64,000 nucleotides of DNA, taken from NCBI GenBank assembly GCA_019054805.1, contig JAHQIY010000016.1, forward strand, positions 248,001 to 312,000, in the 5' to 3' direction. Below are positions 20,957-32,592 of this stretch, in pieces. The notes under the pieces were generated by a model, which was not told the origin of the DNA, did not search any database, and saw only the letters and a list, made by a program, of their open reading frames with translations. The stretch is from Brachionus manjavacas (Eukaryota > Rotifera > Eurotatoria > Ploima > Brachionidae). A program made the translations under genes and the position numbers. Position 1 is the first letter of the stretch, and the number at the start of each line of letters is the position of its first letter.

Positions 20957-21919
20957 ATGTTTAGATTGCCTTCCAAACCAGTGAAAAAATTAAATGATGT
21001 AGTTAAAAAAAGGTCACTTTTATTCATATTGGCCGGTTTGGAGGGAAACTGTGACTGCTTTGAGAGTCTAGGCGATGAATTGTCAAAACATGGTGTTCAA
21101 GTATATGCTTTGGAGTATTCCAGCGAAGTGCCAGTGGACAGTATTCAATCTGTGGCTGCTTTTTATCTAAATCTAATTGAGAAAGAAATTTCTGAAATAA
21201 ATGCCCAATGTTTTAATTTAGCAGGATATTCTTTTGGTGGTCTTATATCAATTGAGATGTGCCGTCAAGTGGAGGTCAACCAGCGCTTAAAGATACAAAA
21301 CTTAATCGTTATTGAATCTTCGCACACCTTTTTTCGCCTTGGGGTCCACTCTAACTCAAAACGATTCGGAATAAATATTCCAAACAGGGATATTTTTTTG
21401 GATCAAAAAATTTACACTGGAACTTTGGCAATTTATTTTAGCTTTATGGTAGGTCAAATGGGACAAAAATTTCGATTTGAATTGTACAGATACTTAAATG
21501 GACGAAAAATAGAGGATTTAGATGAGGCTATTGATTTGGCGTTTGGTTATGTGAATGGTGATGCTGATCAGCAGGAAAAAAAAGAAAATCTCAAAATTTT
21601 GATGCTTAAGTCAAATGCTGGTTTGGTTTATTCATTCGATCAGAACCACAAGCTTAAATCGCCTGTTTCTCTGATAAAAACAAAGGAGCTTTTTTATAAA
21701 GATTTGCAGTTGGAGTTTATAGATAATGATGGCGTGAAAAAAAAATTTGATTTCAATTCGGAAAATTATGATTTGAAGAAAATTCTGGACAAAGAAAATT
21801 TATTGAAAATATTTATTGTTGAAAGAGGAAATCATTTTAGCTTTATGTATGAAAGCATCGAACAATTGACGAGCATAATTCTAAATTTGGTATTGAATTT
21901 TACCAAGTCAAAAATCTAG
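20957..21919 (+). CDS. alpha/beta-hydrolase thioesterase, FASN-TE-like
   Basis: A single-exon, 320-residue protein similar to the thioesterase domain that ends animal fatty acid synthase. The nucleophile elbow is LAGYSFGG with Ser92, in the context AGYSFGGLISIEMCRQ, as in FASN. The segment LIVIESSHTF aligns with the FASN LFLFDGSPT region, where the triad Asp is replaced by Glu120. The likely catalytic His is His293 in ERGNHFSFM. Such enzymes release fatty acids from acyl carrier protein. No ketosynthase or carrier domain is present, so this is a stand-alone type II-like enzyme or a FASN-derived paralogue. It is divergent from PSMB2 and convergent with the calpain gene, 184 bases away. Confidence 0.78.
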   Translation: MFRLPSKPVKKLNDVVKKRSLLFILAGLEGNCDCFESLGDELSKHGVQVYALEYSSEVPVDSIQSVAAFYLNLIEKEISEINAQCFNLAGYSFGGLISIEMCRQVEVNQRLKIQNLIVIESSHTFFRLGVHSNSKRFGINIPNRDIFLDQKIYTGTLAIYFSFMVGQMGQKFRFELYRYLNGRKIEDLDEAIDLAFGYVNGDADQQEKKENLKILMLKSNAGLVYSFDQNHKLKSPVSLIKTKELFYKDLQLEFIDNDGVKKKFDFNSENYDLKKILDKENLLKIFIVERGNHFSFMYESIEQLTSIILNLVLNFTKSKI

Positions 21920-22103
21920 TCGAGCACGATTGGTTCAAATGGTGGCTCTTGGTCAAAAACGCGCACATTAATCTTCATATTATTTATAATTTAATAAACT
22001 AAGTGAATTTTTTATTAATAAAATTTTACCCATTTTTGATTTTCGTTTGAACTATCACTTAAAAATTTTAAAAATTTAAAATGAATGAAAAATGTGCGAA
22101 TTT

Positions 22104-24984
22104 TTACTCTTTGTCTATAAAAACTCTGAAACAGTATTCTAAATCATTGGCAAGTTCTTGTCCAGCTTCGTAAATAAACAAGTATTTGCCTGGATCCAGA
22201 GTCAATCGTAAACACCATTGCAGTGATTCTTGGTACCACATTGAGTCAAATACTTCCCATTCCTTTGGAAAAATCCACAAAAATTTTCAAATATAAAATA
22301 AATACTTAAATTACTTCTTTTCCCAATTTGTATATTCTGAGCCCAATCATTTGAAGTTCCATGTCATTGCTTTTTCGCCTAATCCAATCTTGAATAAACG
22401 AAAAGAGCACATTTTTTTTCGATCCACTTTTTATTTCGACCAAAAATTTCCTATATTCAATTTCATCTAAATAGTTAATTAAAAAAAGAGATAAAAATTT
22501 ATTTTTAATATTTTTTTTTAATCAAATGAGAAACAAAATTGGGGATAAAGAATCTAAATGACATAAAATTTGGGTCTTGCTTCATTTAGGTCTGGATAAT
22601 TTATGATAAAACTAAAACAATTAAATTCTAGTATTTTGTTATTACTAAAATTTGTAAATTTCATTCAATTTTTAAACACATTTATGCCAATATGTGAAAG
22701 CTTACTCCATTTAATTTTACGTATAGAAGCCGGTAGAGTGCCTTTGAATGTTCTTGACTTCCATTCTGTGAGCAAATTCTAGTCACAAAGGTTAATAATG
22801 CACCATTTTTTTTAATCTAGAAAGTTACTGTTTTTATCTTTAATCTGGCTAACTAAATAAAAAATAGTAAAATTTTAGCAAAATAAAAAAAAAGTACTTC
22901 TCTATGCGAAAGGGATATGTTGGTTTTCATTTCAGGTCGTAGATTACAAATTTTGACTCGTTTGAAGCACTTCAAAAAACTTTCATAAGTCATCCTTAGG
23001 TATTGAGTCATTTTTTAAAAAATTTACGAAAAAAAAAATCAGTACCAAAACTCGCCATCAGTTGTTGGCCGGATTCCCAGTGTTTTCAATTTTGCTTCCA
23101 GTTGAACATATTTTTCCGAACTGATCAGAAAACTATATTTGTTTTTTTGAAAAAATAGAAAAAAAAACCTCTTAATTTTTTCCCTAGTATTAAATGGATT
23201 GTGAATTTTGACAAAATTTAGTCTTTCATGGCTCAGAACGTCTGATATGAGATAAAAATGCTCTTTGAAAAGTCCATACTTTTGAGCCATTTCTTCCTAG
23301 CAAAGATTAGTCAAACTTTACAGATAAAATTTAGTAGGCATTGTGAATTTTCATACAAACCTTACAAAAATTACAAAAACAAAATTCTTTTTCATTAATT
23401 TAAATTGATAAAATTGAGCTTTAAAATTGAACATTGATGATGAAACAATATGAAACAAAATATGTTTCTCTTAACAAATCAAAAAAATATTAATTTTCAT
23501 TAACAGGGAAATATCAATATTTTGAGATTTTTTTTTTCTCTATGATCTATTCTAATTTGAATTTTTTTTGCAATTTATAAATTGATTTTATTTAAATGTT
23601 TAAATTTCTTCATTAAATAATTAAATAATTTAATTATTTAATTTTTCAAATCTAAATTAACATACAATTTGATTTAAATAACCAAGTTATTGGCAAATTT
23701 CTTAAAATTTTTCTTCAAACTGGACTGTTAAATGAAACATTGTTCACCTTTTAAAGCTTACAGAAAAACCTGAAGTACAAAATCCATATTTAAATAGAGA
23801 ATTAAAATTTTGTATTGGAATTTTCGTACGAAAATTCACAATGCCAATTTAGTAGTAAATTTTACATCTTCCAAGATGCATCCAGCCATATCTTTTCGTT
23901 TGAGTGAAATTTTTAATATTTCAAAAAGCTCTTCACAATTCGGCTCTGTATCTGCATCGTTTGCTTGCTTTTTAGATAGATCTGCAGCTTTTGAAGTTTT
24001 GTATTCTTGATGAAGTCCGCCTGATAAATAAAGTGCCGAGTTTTCGAATAGACCCCCTTCGAGCTCATCATAATTACCCATGAACCTTTAATTATAATAT
24101 TAAGTTTCAATTAACCACATATAAACCACATACTTAGCAAAAGCTTTTTCAAACAAAGGTACCCAAAATTCGTTGGGAAATATTTTATTGTGAGAAAAAA
24201 GTAGCTCGCTGGAAGCATTTACGGGCAAGTAGTCGTCGACCACTGTGTCATACCAGTAGCCTAGCTTCCAAAATCTAAAATGAAACGCTCCATAGTTCAT
24301 GTTTTCTCTTAAAATATTGTCTGGAGGAATAATGATTTGCAGTAGTTCTTCGTTTTTTGTCAATGCCATCATGGCGCCTATGTGAAAGCAATTTCCCAGC
24401 CAGCCTTGAAATATGTCACTTATGGAAAAATATTGAGCATAATCTGCTGGGGTCATTGTTTTTATCGGAGAGTTTCCTTGATTGTCGAGCACAAACTCAT
24501 TCTTGGCTCCGCTCACTTTAGATGCTATGGCAAATGTTCTTTCCCATTTGATGGCTTTGTTTAGCTCTTTGATGCCACTGCATCTAAGTCTGGATTTCAG
24601 AGACAAATACAGCTGTGACTGAGTGTTCTCTACTATGGAGGACACATATTTGATAAAAAAGGGGTCTTCGAAAAGCCGGTTTTTCGAACGTATCTTGTCT
24701 ATGTCTTGGTCTAGAAAGTGTTTTATATTTTTGGTGCTGAGCCTGGTATCGATTGGACTTGTGTCAGTTTCTTTTTTGCGCCGTTGAGCTCTTTCGAGCA
24801 GAATTTCATCCGAGGAATTTCGTTCAAGAAAAACAACATTTTCGTCCAAAAGCTCTCTTCGTTCAGATGGATCAGTGGTGGTGAGCAGATTGTCTGATGT
24901 TGATTTTAAATGCAAAGACTTTAGAATGGCTTCTGAACGAGATCGCTTCCTCGAAAAAATCCTTCCACAACATCTACTTGTCAT
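22104..24984 (-). CDS. atypical calpain, protease core plus C2-like domain
   Basis: Seven exons on the minus strand: 24984-24134, 24085-23866, 23296-23046, 22994-22898, 22816-22706, 22466-22315 and 22262-22104; about 610 residues. The N-terminal ~100 residues are basic and unique. The protease core has FEDPFF, QGWLGNCF with Cys199, a GNYDELEGG segment, EHFYLISD with His370 and IHNPFN with Asn390. The triad is thus kept although the usual GHAY and NPWG are changed. Exon 4 gives YESFLKCFKRVKICNLRP (end of domain II). Exons 6-7 give domain III (EIEYRKFLVEIKSG, LTLDPGKYLFIYEAGQ). It stops after domain III with no penta-EF hand, like other atypical calpains. The exon 5-6 join does not fit in phase: an exon near 22560-22610 (frame NYPDLNEARPKFY) probably belongs here. 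A 41-base AT-rich segment in exon 3 (about 23140-23180) may be an extra intron. Confidence 0.85.
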
Positions 24985-25096
24985 TTTAGAGCAAATTTAA
25001 ATTTAGAATAAAGAAAAAAAGAGAAAAAATTTAAATTTTTATTTTTAATTTAATTTCATTTCATTTTTTATTATTCAATTTGGACTTATAACTAAA

Positions 25097-25585
25097 TTAG
25101 AGAAATTCTTTTTCTCGATAAGTTTTGATGTAGTTTCTCATTTCCCTTAGTTTTTCGTCTTTTATCCTTGAATCTTTGGTTTTGTTGGTAACAATTATCA
25201 TGGTCAATATCAGCGAAGCCAAAATCATAACAAAAACAAACAAATAGAACCAAGAATTAAAATTTCTTATTTTCCTAATCTTTACATGAAACACTTTGAT
25301 GTAATTGACTACATTTCTTATATTCGGCTCATAGGAGTGTTTATTCAAAGTGAACTGTTCATTTTGGTTGTGATTTTGATTGTGAAAATAATTGTTTTGA
25401 TAGAAGTCAATGTTAATTGTTCGATTTTTTTTCAAATAAATTAATTGATGGCTTTTATTATTTAATTGTGGCAAGCTGGTTAGAGCTAGTCGAAAAGTGC
25501 TCGGAACATTGCTCTCATTTGAAAGGTTCTCTGACGAATCTGCCAGAGATAGACAAACAATCATGCCAATTAATCTAACAATCAT
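25097..25585 (-). CDS. single-pass membrane protein, unrecognised
   Basis: 162 residues. The start MIVRLIGMIVCLSLADSS looks like a cleavable signal peptide. An Asn-rich segment follows (about 60-85, including NQNHNQNEQ), then a basic stretch and a clear membrane helix at about 115-135 (FYLFVFVMILASLILTMIIV). The tail of about 27 residues is charged (KTKDSRIKDEKLREMRN). The predicted topology is a small type I protein with an extracellular Asn-rich domain bearing potential N-glycosylation sites such as NLSN and NRT. No family is recognised. It ends 112 bases upstream of the calpain start on the same strand. Confidence 0.6.
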   Translation of the reverse strand: MIVRLIGMIVCLSLADSSENLSNESNVPSTFRLALTSLPQLNNKSHQLIYLKKNRTINIDFYQNNYFHNQNHNQNEQFTLNKHSYEPNIRNVVNYIKVFHVKIRKIRNFNSWFYLFVFVMILASLILTMIIVTNKTKDSRIKDEKLREMRNYIKTYREKEFL

Positions 25586-28248
25586 TTTTGAATGCTAAAA
25601 CATTATGGAAAAAAATCCAAAATTTGTCTTTTTGCTTTTGTTTTAGATTGTTACTATTGAGATTGCTTTAGTAACAATTTTTTTTTGGGCAACAAATCTT
25701 GAATGTCATTTCAAATTAAACAATAAATTCAAAAAAATAGAAAATTATTTATTGGAAAATTTTAAACATTAGATAGATTCGAATGCGATAAAACAACAAA
25801 GGTATTCGATTATTAAACAGTGACAATGCAAACAATTAAATGTAGCGACTTGTTTCAAATTTGAAACTTGAATGCGTTTGCAAACTATTGTCAACCATAT
25901 TAAAATAACTCAATTTTGTGAATATTCACTTTGCCAAGCGTTCAATTTTTGTTGCGCTGCTGCTTTGAAGCATTGTAGTCACCCGCATTCAAACAATTTG
26001 TTGAATTCAATTGCGCCTTGGAAAAAAATGGAAAATAAAAAACAATAAAATTCTAAAAACATCAACACATGCTTTCGCTTTTTGATGTAGGGGACAGGCA
26101 AAGGAAAGGACTCGCATTTTAAATAGCAACTTTTTTTTTTTTCTAAGACAATTAAAAGTAAATATTTATCATTGAGCTGGTGGATGAAAAAAATTTTTTT
26201 TTTTTTTGTTCAAAAAAGCTTGGTGCATCTTTGTCAAGTGCAATTTTTCTACCACGTTAATCGTAAGATTAACAATCTTATCAAGAGTTTAGTTTAGTGA
26301 ATAGGTACTTGAAAGAAATGTGTTTAGTTGGAGAGCACGTGAGCCGCATCGAGCCAATGCTGTGAGCACTAGGTCTCCGACTGAAAGCGTTCACTGCTAG
26401 CACACTTGGTCTCAAACGTGACAATCCTTGACTTGACTAAAAATTGCAAGACTTTACTTTTCTAAATCAATTACAGAAGAGCACAAGAGACTTGAAATTA
26501 TTCTAAATGTATGCTTTACACGACAAAGCTAACAAAAAGTGAATGACACAATTTAGTGCTTGATGAACAAAAACAAGAACGACGAGTGACAATAAAAGCT
26601 TGCAGAATGGATTATTTCGAATTTAAATAATTTTAAAGAGAAAAAATTAAAAATAGATAGAATAGGATAAATTTTCCCTTAAAAAGTAAGTGACTATTTT
26701 CTATTTTGCTATCATGGTGTCGTGATTTCGCAAGCTCACTTGCACACACACGACTAATTGAGCTAGTTTGGGCTGCTGTCTATGAGAAAATGGATGTGTT
26801 TTTTTTCAATTTTTTTTTTTTTTAATTTTTTTGTGTTCACTATGAAAACAAATTTAACCTTAGAAAAAATGATTTATCATTTTGTCCAAAAAGATCGAGC
26901 AAGTGACAATCGAGAGCGCGCTAGTACTCAGCTTGTATCCTTACGGTATTTTATCTCTAAAATTTGTTTGGCCAGTATTCAGTTCAAAATGAAAAAACTC
27001 GATGTCATCTCGATTTCGAGAATACTTTTCAGTTGTGTTTTGTAGCTGGTTTCCAAACGAGTTAGTTTAAACTAAGAGTCATAAAAATAAAAATTGAAAA
27101 AAGAGAGAGAGAGAGAGAAGAGATTGTAAATTTTATTAAGGATACATTTTATTCGGTTTAAATTTCAATTTTGACAGAATTTTATCAATTTTTTGATTTT
27201 TTATTTACTTTTTTTTCATTCAGCAATCTCAATTGCTTGTGTGTGTATGTGTACAAACAAATTAAAAAAGTATGCGATTTTTTCTTATTTGACAGTGTTT
27301 GGCTTGTTACAAAATAACTCTTAATTTTCTGTCTTTAATTTAAAATTTGTGTTTGATAAAACTTCGTCAAGTGCTTGTTGATTTAGATGATAATATTTGA
27401 AGTTAAGTTTAGTGACACAACTTTGTGTTTGCTGTTCGGTCACATGACCAGCGACCACAAATGAGACCTAGGCGAAAAGAGATTGCGCAGAGGAATCGAC
27501 TCAACGAGTGATGAGCAAAAGGCTATCGTCTTGATCAATCGACAATGGGTCTTATCTGAAGGAGTCAAGTTTAGAAAGATAAATTTGAGAACTATCGGAA
27601 GTGTGAGGACTCTGTGAATCATCGTTTTGTTTGCCATAAGTGTTGTGATGAGTTCGAGAACTTTTGGCAAACGTTAAACAAACAAAGCTTATCTCTTTGA
27701 ACAAAGAACTAATCGACTAATCATTGAAAGTATTGCAGAGCGAATAGATAAAACGTTTCAATTGAGCAATACTGACTTTGTTAGATGCGATATTTTTCAT
27801 TTGAAAAAGGCAATAAGGCGAAGAAATATTGATTGTGTTTGAAATGAATCTTTTAAGTAAGGTTTTAGAGCTAAAATAGTTTTATTATTAATTAGTCGAG
27901 TTGATAAAATATGTTCATTTTTTGTTGGTGTTGTTGTTGCTTTTCTTAAATTTCAAATGCTGCTCTTGAATTGTAACTGCATCAAGATCAGCTCAGCTAC
28001 TAAATAGAAACACATACAAATTGTAAATAGGTCTTAAAACTATAAATTGATTTATTCTGCAATTAATTGCTCAAACACAAATTTAATTTATATTTTACGT
28101 TAAATTAAAATTATCTAATTCGTTTTGAGCAGCCGAGATAATTTGGCCTGTTCAAATAAAAGCCATATTTAAGCCATGATTGTAAATCTAGTCTTTAGAA
28201 TCTTGTTTGATCCCAAAGGCCCGATACTTCTCTCTATTTCTATACTAA
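25586..28248. other. non-coding region, start of the disco upstream interval
   Basis: No supportable gene. There is a GA repeat at 27101-27118 and poly-T runs near 26130, 26200 and 26815. Short open frames at 26782 and 27440 show no recognisable protein. Confidence 0.5.
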
Positions 28249-28795
28249 TTATCTATTGATTTTTTTTCCTTCCTCCTTTTTTTTCACTCTTGTGGAGCAT
28301 AGGGTCATTACTTTTGATTTCCACTCAAGTCGATCTTTTGCCTTTACTCTTGCTTCTCCCCATGTCATTCCCATTTCGATGAGCTCTTTCGTGCTTGTTG
28401 ACCTCCATTTTACTGCTGGTCGTCCTACCTTACGTCGCCCTTGAGGTGGCCATTGAAGGGCTCCTTTTGTTATCCGTGTTTCTTTCATTCTTAGTACATG
28501 CCCAAGCCATCGCAGTCTTTTATTCTCAATACACTGACTTAATGGCTCTGAAGCTGTTCTTGTGTAAAGCGTTCGACAATGTCTCAGTGTATCCCAAGAA
28601 TCCTCCGCAGGCTTCCAGTGTGGAAGGTGTTAAGGCTTTTCCTCTCAAATTCACACATCCCCCCAACATCCACTTTCGTACATCAGTGTTGCTTTTACTA
28701 CACTTTCTGTGGCTGTTAGATTTTCAAGCTGGTCAGAGTCTACCAAAGGTACTCTTCGCTTTGGCAAGTCTATTCTGAATGTCTCTGTGTGTTCC
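28249..28795 (-). pseudogene. LINE RT C-terminal tail
   Basis: The minus-strand frame 28530-28249 reads CIENKRLRWLGHVLRMKETR, then PQGRRKVGRPAVKWRST, GMTWGEARVKAKDRLEWKS and VMTLCSTR. This is the well-known C-terminal end of a large LINE RT group. Upstream, to about 28795, parts of the thumb persist in shifted frames (NRLAKAKSTFGRL). It is 5'-truncated and frameshifted, and is the only recognisable transposon piece in the 11 kb before disco. Confidence 0.85.
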
Positions 28796-29620
28796 CATCA
28801 ATTTATCACTAATAAAGAGTTCAAATATTGTATACTCATGCATACTTGTCTGTATTCTTTTTGTTTTAAGACTTTTTATAAGATTTTTTTTGTATTAGAA
28901 CATATTTATCATAAGAAAATAAAACTAATTAGTCGATTTTAGCTCTGCGTCAACTCAAAAAAATTTTATTTTCAGGCAGAATTATTATTTGATAGAAAAA
29001 TACAAAAAACAATTCCACAGAAATCAATTCTAATGAAACAGTAATTTTTAAAAATTTTATAAATCACAAAAAATACAGTTAAGTATTAATTTCGAACAAA
29101 AATTTTTTTTTCAATATTTTTAAACGATAGCTTTAAAAAATGAAGAAAAATTTTACTTTCGGGTGGAATTATTTATTCAAATTAAATTGTAATTTTTGTT
29201 CAACTTTAAAAAAAAAGGCCGAAAATACAGTGAACAAAAATTAGGTAAATCAAGTGCATGGTTTTGGTTGTTGATCTTACATCTTTGGCCACTTAATTGA
29301 ATTGAGCAATTTCGAGATTTTGTTCGGAGGAAGAACAAAAGTGTTCAAGCGATTGGTGGCGTTGGAATTTTGTTTCAAGATAGAGCTAGATTGGGCTGTG
29401 ATTTTAGGATAAAATTTGTAAGATGATAACTCTAAATTGTTCAAAAAACAGTGGTGCATTTATCTATAGGTTAGATATTGAATATTTTAATTAATCGATT
29501 TATCTATGTGTGTTTGTGTCGAAGTAGAATACAAATTGTTATCTGTATATTAGTTCCAACTTCAAAAGCGAAACAAATCGAGCACATAAATATATGCTAT
29601 CGTATCTATGTGTTCTAGTG

Positions 29621-29695
29621 GGATGTTATTTAGCCAGTAGTTAGAGCGTTTGGCTTGAGACTTGATAGAACCGAAAGTTTCAAAGTTATAAAATT
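29621..29695 (+). other. tRNA-like sequence (SINE head or tRNA pseudogene)
   Basis: TTAGCCAGTAGTTAGAGC resembles the D-arm/A-box. TTTGGCTTGAGACTTGA resembles an anticodon arm with loop CTTGAGA. GTTTCAAAGTT is a weak B-box. The acceptor stem does not pair, so it is not a functional tRNA. Confidence 0.35.
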
Positions 29696-30821
29696 CGGTA
29701 TCAAATTTTGTTTATATTTAATTAAAATTGATTTATTGGAATCTATATACTAAAGCTTTGTCGTAATTAAAAACCTCCAACAAGAATGAATAATCACATC
29801 TGTTTCCTTTTCTTAAAATACTTTTGACTTGCAATCGCTAGGCTTCTCTTTTGTGTTTCAACCGGATAAATATGCAATAATAATAAATTTATCTTTTTTT
29901 TTTTTGAAGAAGAAGAATTCTAAAGCTATAAATTTACATTCCTTTTTGGATTTTATTTATAAATTTTTTTTTCTGAAAACAAAAACGATAAACAATTTAG
30001 TCAATTTGGGTTAGGGTTGTTTCTTCTTTTCAGCTTAGTACACGGTGTCCCAGGTGCTCTCGAGGCAGTTTAGGAGCAGCGAGCAACTGATTTGGACACT
30101 TCTAGAAGCAAATATTGTTGGCTCAAGTCGATTGCTTTTAGATAAGAGAAACGCTAGTTTGTTGCAACAGAAAAAATGACATACGTTTGGTTTTAAGATT
30201 AAGTTGGTGATGAATTATCTATGAGCTTATGCAGATGCTATTCAAATATGGATTTCATTTGTGATTATGGGGCTGATTTTACAAATGGAATCGAAAATGC
30301 AATAAATTGTGAGGCAAATCTTTAGATTGTGGGAATTTGTTTTTTCTCCTCTCTCTCAAGCGATTGATTTACCTGCGAGTTGATTTAGGAATTTTAAGTT
30401 AATTCACAAGAATTAAATATTCTAATTAAGCGGAGCATATTTTTCTTAAATCAAGCGCAAAGTCGTAAGCTAATACCATGCGTGCATGCCAGCTGAATAT
30501 TGATGATTCTTAGAAAAATTTGGCTCGTTCTATCAACTAAACTAATTAAGCTATCTCTTTTCGGCGCTTTATCTCAACCAAGTCATTGGTTTTATCTGGA
30601 TTAAATAAACAGGATCCTTTTAAATATCATTTGCTTTTTCTTTCAAAAAATTTTATCATATTGCTTTCTCTCCGTATATATATAATATATATATATTTTT
30701 TTTATTACTCCTGAAATCAACACTATAATTATCATCAAGCAATCTTTTCAAATGGAAGTTAAACTTATGTTAGAGAGAAATATAAAATAATTTTAATTAT
30801 GGATTATCATCTTTATTTTGT

Positions 30822-30842
30822 GTGTGTGTGTGTGAGTGAGGA
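30822..30842. repeat. (GT)n microsatellite
   Basis: TGTGTGTGTGTGTGAGTGAG tract. A second one lies at 31088-31109. Confidence 0.85.
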
Positions 30843-31087
30843 TGCTTTTATTTTTTAAAAGCGTAAAATTCAAAATATTGATCATACTTTTAAATATTAC
30901 GCATATGGTATTATTAATAGAAGCAAATTAGACTATAATATTAGACTTTGCATATTTGTTGTCGATAATGGTAACAAATAACAATGTCCCGTAAGTAAAT
31001 AAAGTTATCTTATCTTCTAAATTTTATTATCTTAATACTTTTTCCAAGAATCGAATACATCGATGAGTAAATCATTTATAATTCATT

Positions 31088-31109
31088 TGTGTGTGAGTGT
31101 GTGTGTGTT
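31088..31109. repeat. (GT)n microsatellite
   Basis: GTGTGTGAGTGTGTGTGTGT tract in the disco upstream region. Confidence 0.85.
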
Positions 31110-32550
31110 GGGCCATTTAGAGCTTGTATGTTGTAGTTTTGTTCAATATAAAAGCAGCCCATTTGCGCAATGATATTGAACAATATTTCTATCATTATAG
31201 ATCTATTCAATTAAGTAACTATTAATCTGAGCATTTACATTTCTATTTGAGATCATTAAATGACTATCATTTACTCTTAACATTGCTTTGTTTTAAAATA
31301 AAACAAACTGAGACACACTATCCGATTTTTGGTAGCCGACATAAAAATTCATATAAATACCACTCGCTGCATCTCTCTATCGTCTATTTAGCTCTAAATT
31401 TGCACGAACAAAAATGATGTCATCGGACAAGACAAAAAAATGGTCGCGGTCAGCTTTTGAATTTTTTTAAAGAAAAATTGTCAATTAGAAATGAAAAGAC
31501 AAATTAGTTGTCACCGTGTGTGTCAAGCAGTACCAGGACCTAGGATCAAGATCGCTAAGCGAGAGATTAGATGATAGAAGAAGATAAGAAAAAAATTCAA
31601 GGCAAATAGTTTAGGTTTTAAGACGCATTAAGCTTAATGCATCTAATTTTGTTGATGTATTTTCCAAATTGATTTAGAAGAAGAAGAAAAAGAAGAAGAG
31701 GAGAAAAAAGTAACATTGGCTTTATTAGGTAGCAAGGGCTTACAAAATCTGGTTCGACAAGATCACATCTTATGTTTCACTGAGGAATAAGTCGAATGCG
31801 TCATTAGAGAAGTAAAATTCTGATTGTAATGTATTTCCAGCAGATAGCTAAATGAGCATTTAGGAAAAAGTCAAAAGAAAAGCAACTGTGTATAATCAAA
31901 TTAGATTAGAGAATGATTTATTGTGTTCGTTTGGTATAAATCAGGAGGAAATTGAGATCTATTTAATTAAATTGGCGTTTATGATTTTTGTTGCCTCTAC
32001 TTTCAAATTTAATTAAACCATTTTGCTCCAACCAAAAAAGTGATTTGTATTTGTCTTGAGGTTCCAATGCGAGCTTATTGACTAAACAGGATTAATACTA
32101 TGCTTTAGCAAGAAAAGAAAAGAGAAAAAGTGAAATGGCACAGAGCTTTGTGTTTATTTTTTCTGATTTATTTATCAATAAAGTATTAATAATATATTTT
32201 GATTGAGACTTTTTTCTATTCTTTTTTTTTTCTTTTTATTTTACAAAAATTTGATCTTAAACTCAAACTAATAATTTATGTTTGCAAATGCTGGCTTTAG
32301 CTTATCTATTTCTAAAAGTGATGATAATAAATTTTGGTTGAGACGTCTGAAAAGAATACTACTCGAGATGAATATGTCTTGATATTGATCAAATAATAAA
32401 TGTCGAACTTTTGTTTTTCAAGTAAATGCTGCGTTGATAATTTGACGGTTAAGAAACAAAAAATCATTGCTTAGCTATTTCATAATCTGCAAATCAGTTC
32501 TATTCTCTTCGCTTCTTTCGATCTCGATCAAACTCGAGTAGGAGTTTGTT

Positions 32551-32592
32551 TGCCGGGCTGCGGTGGGCCGGAGCGCGCCCCTTCCCCCCTGG
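32551..32592. promoter_or_regulatory. GC-rich block in AT-rich upstream region
   Basis: About 42 bases dominated by G and C (GGGCTGCGGTGGGCCGGAGC and following), in flanks that are mostly A/T. A candidate binding-site cluster or UTR element of the disco gene; the function is inferred from contrast alone. Confidence 0.35.
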
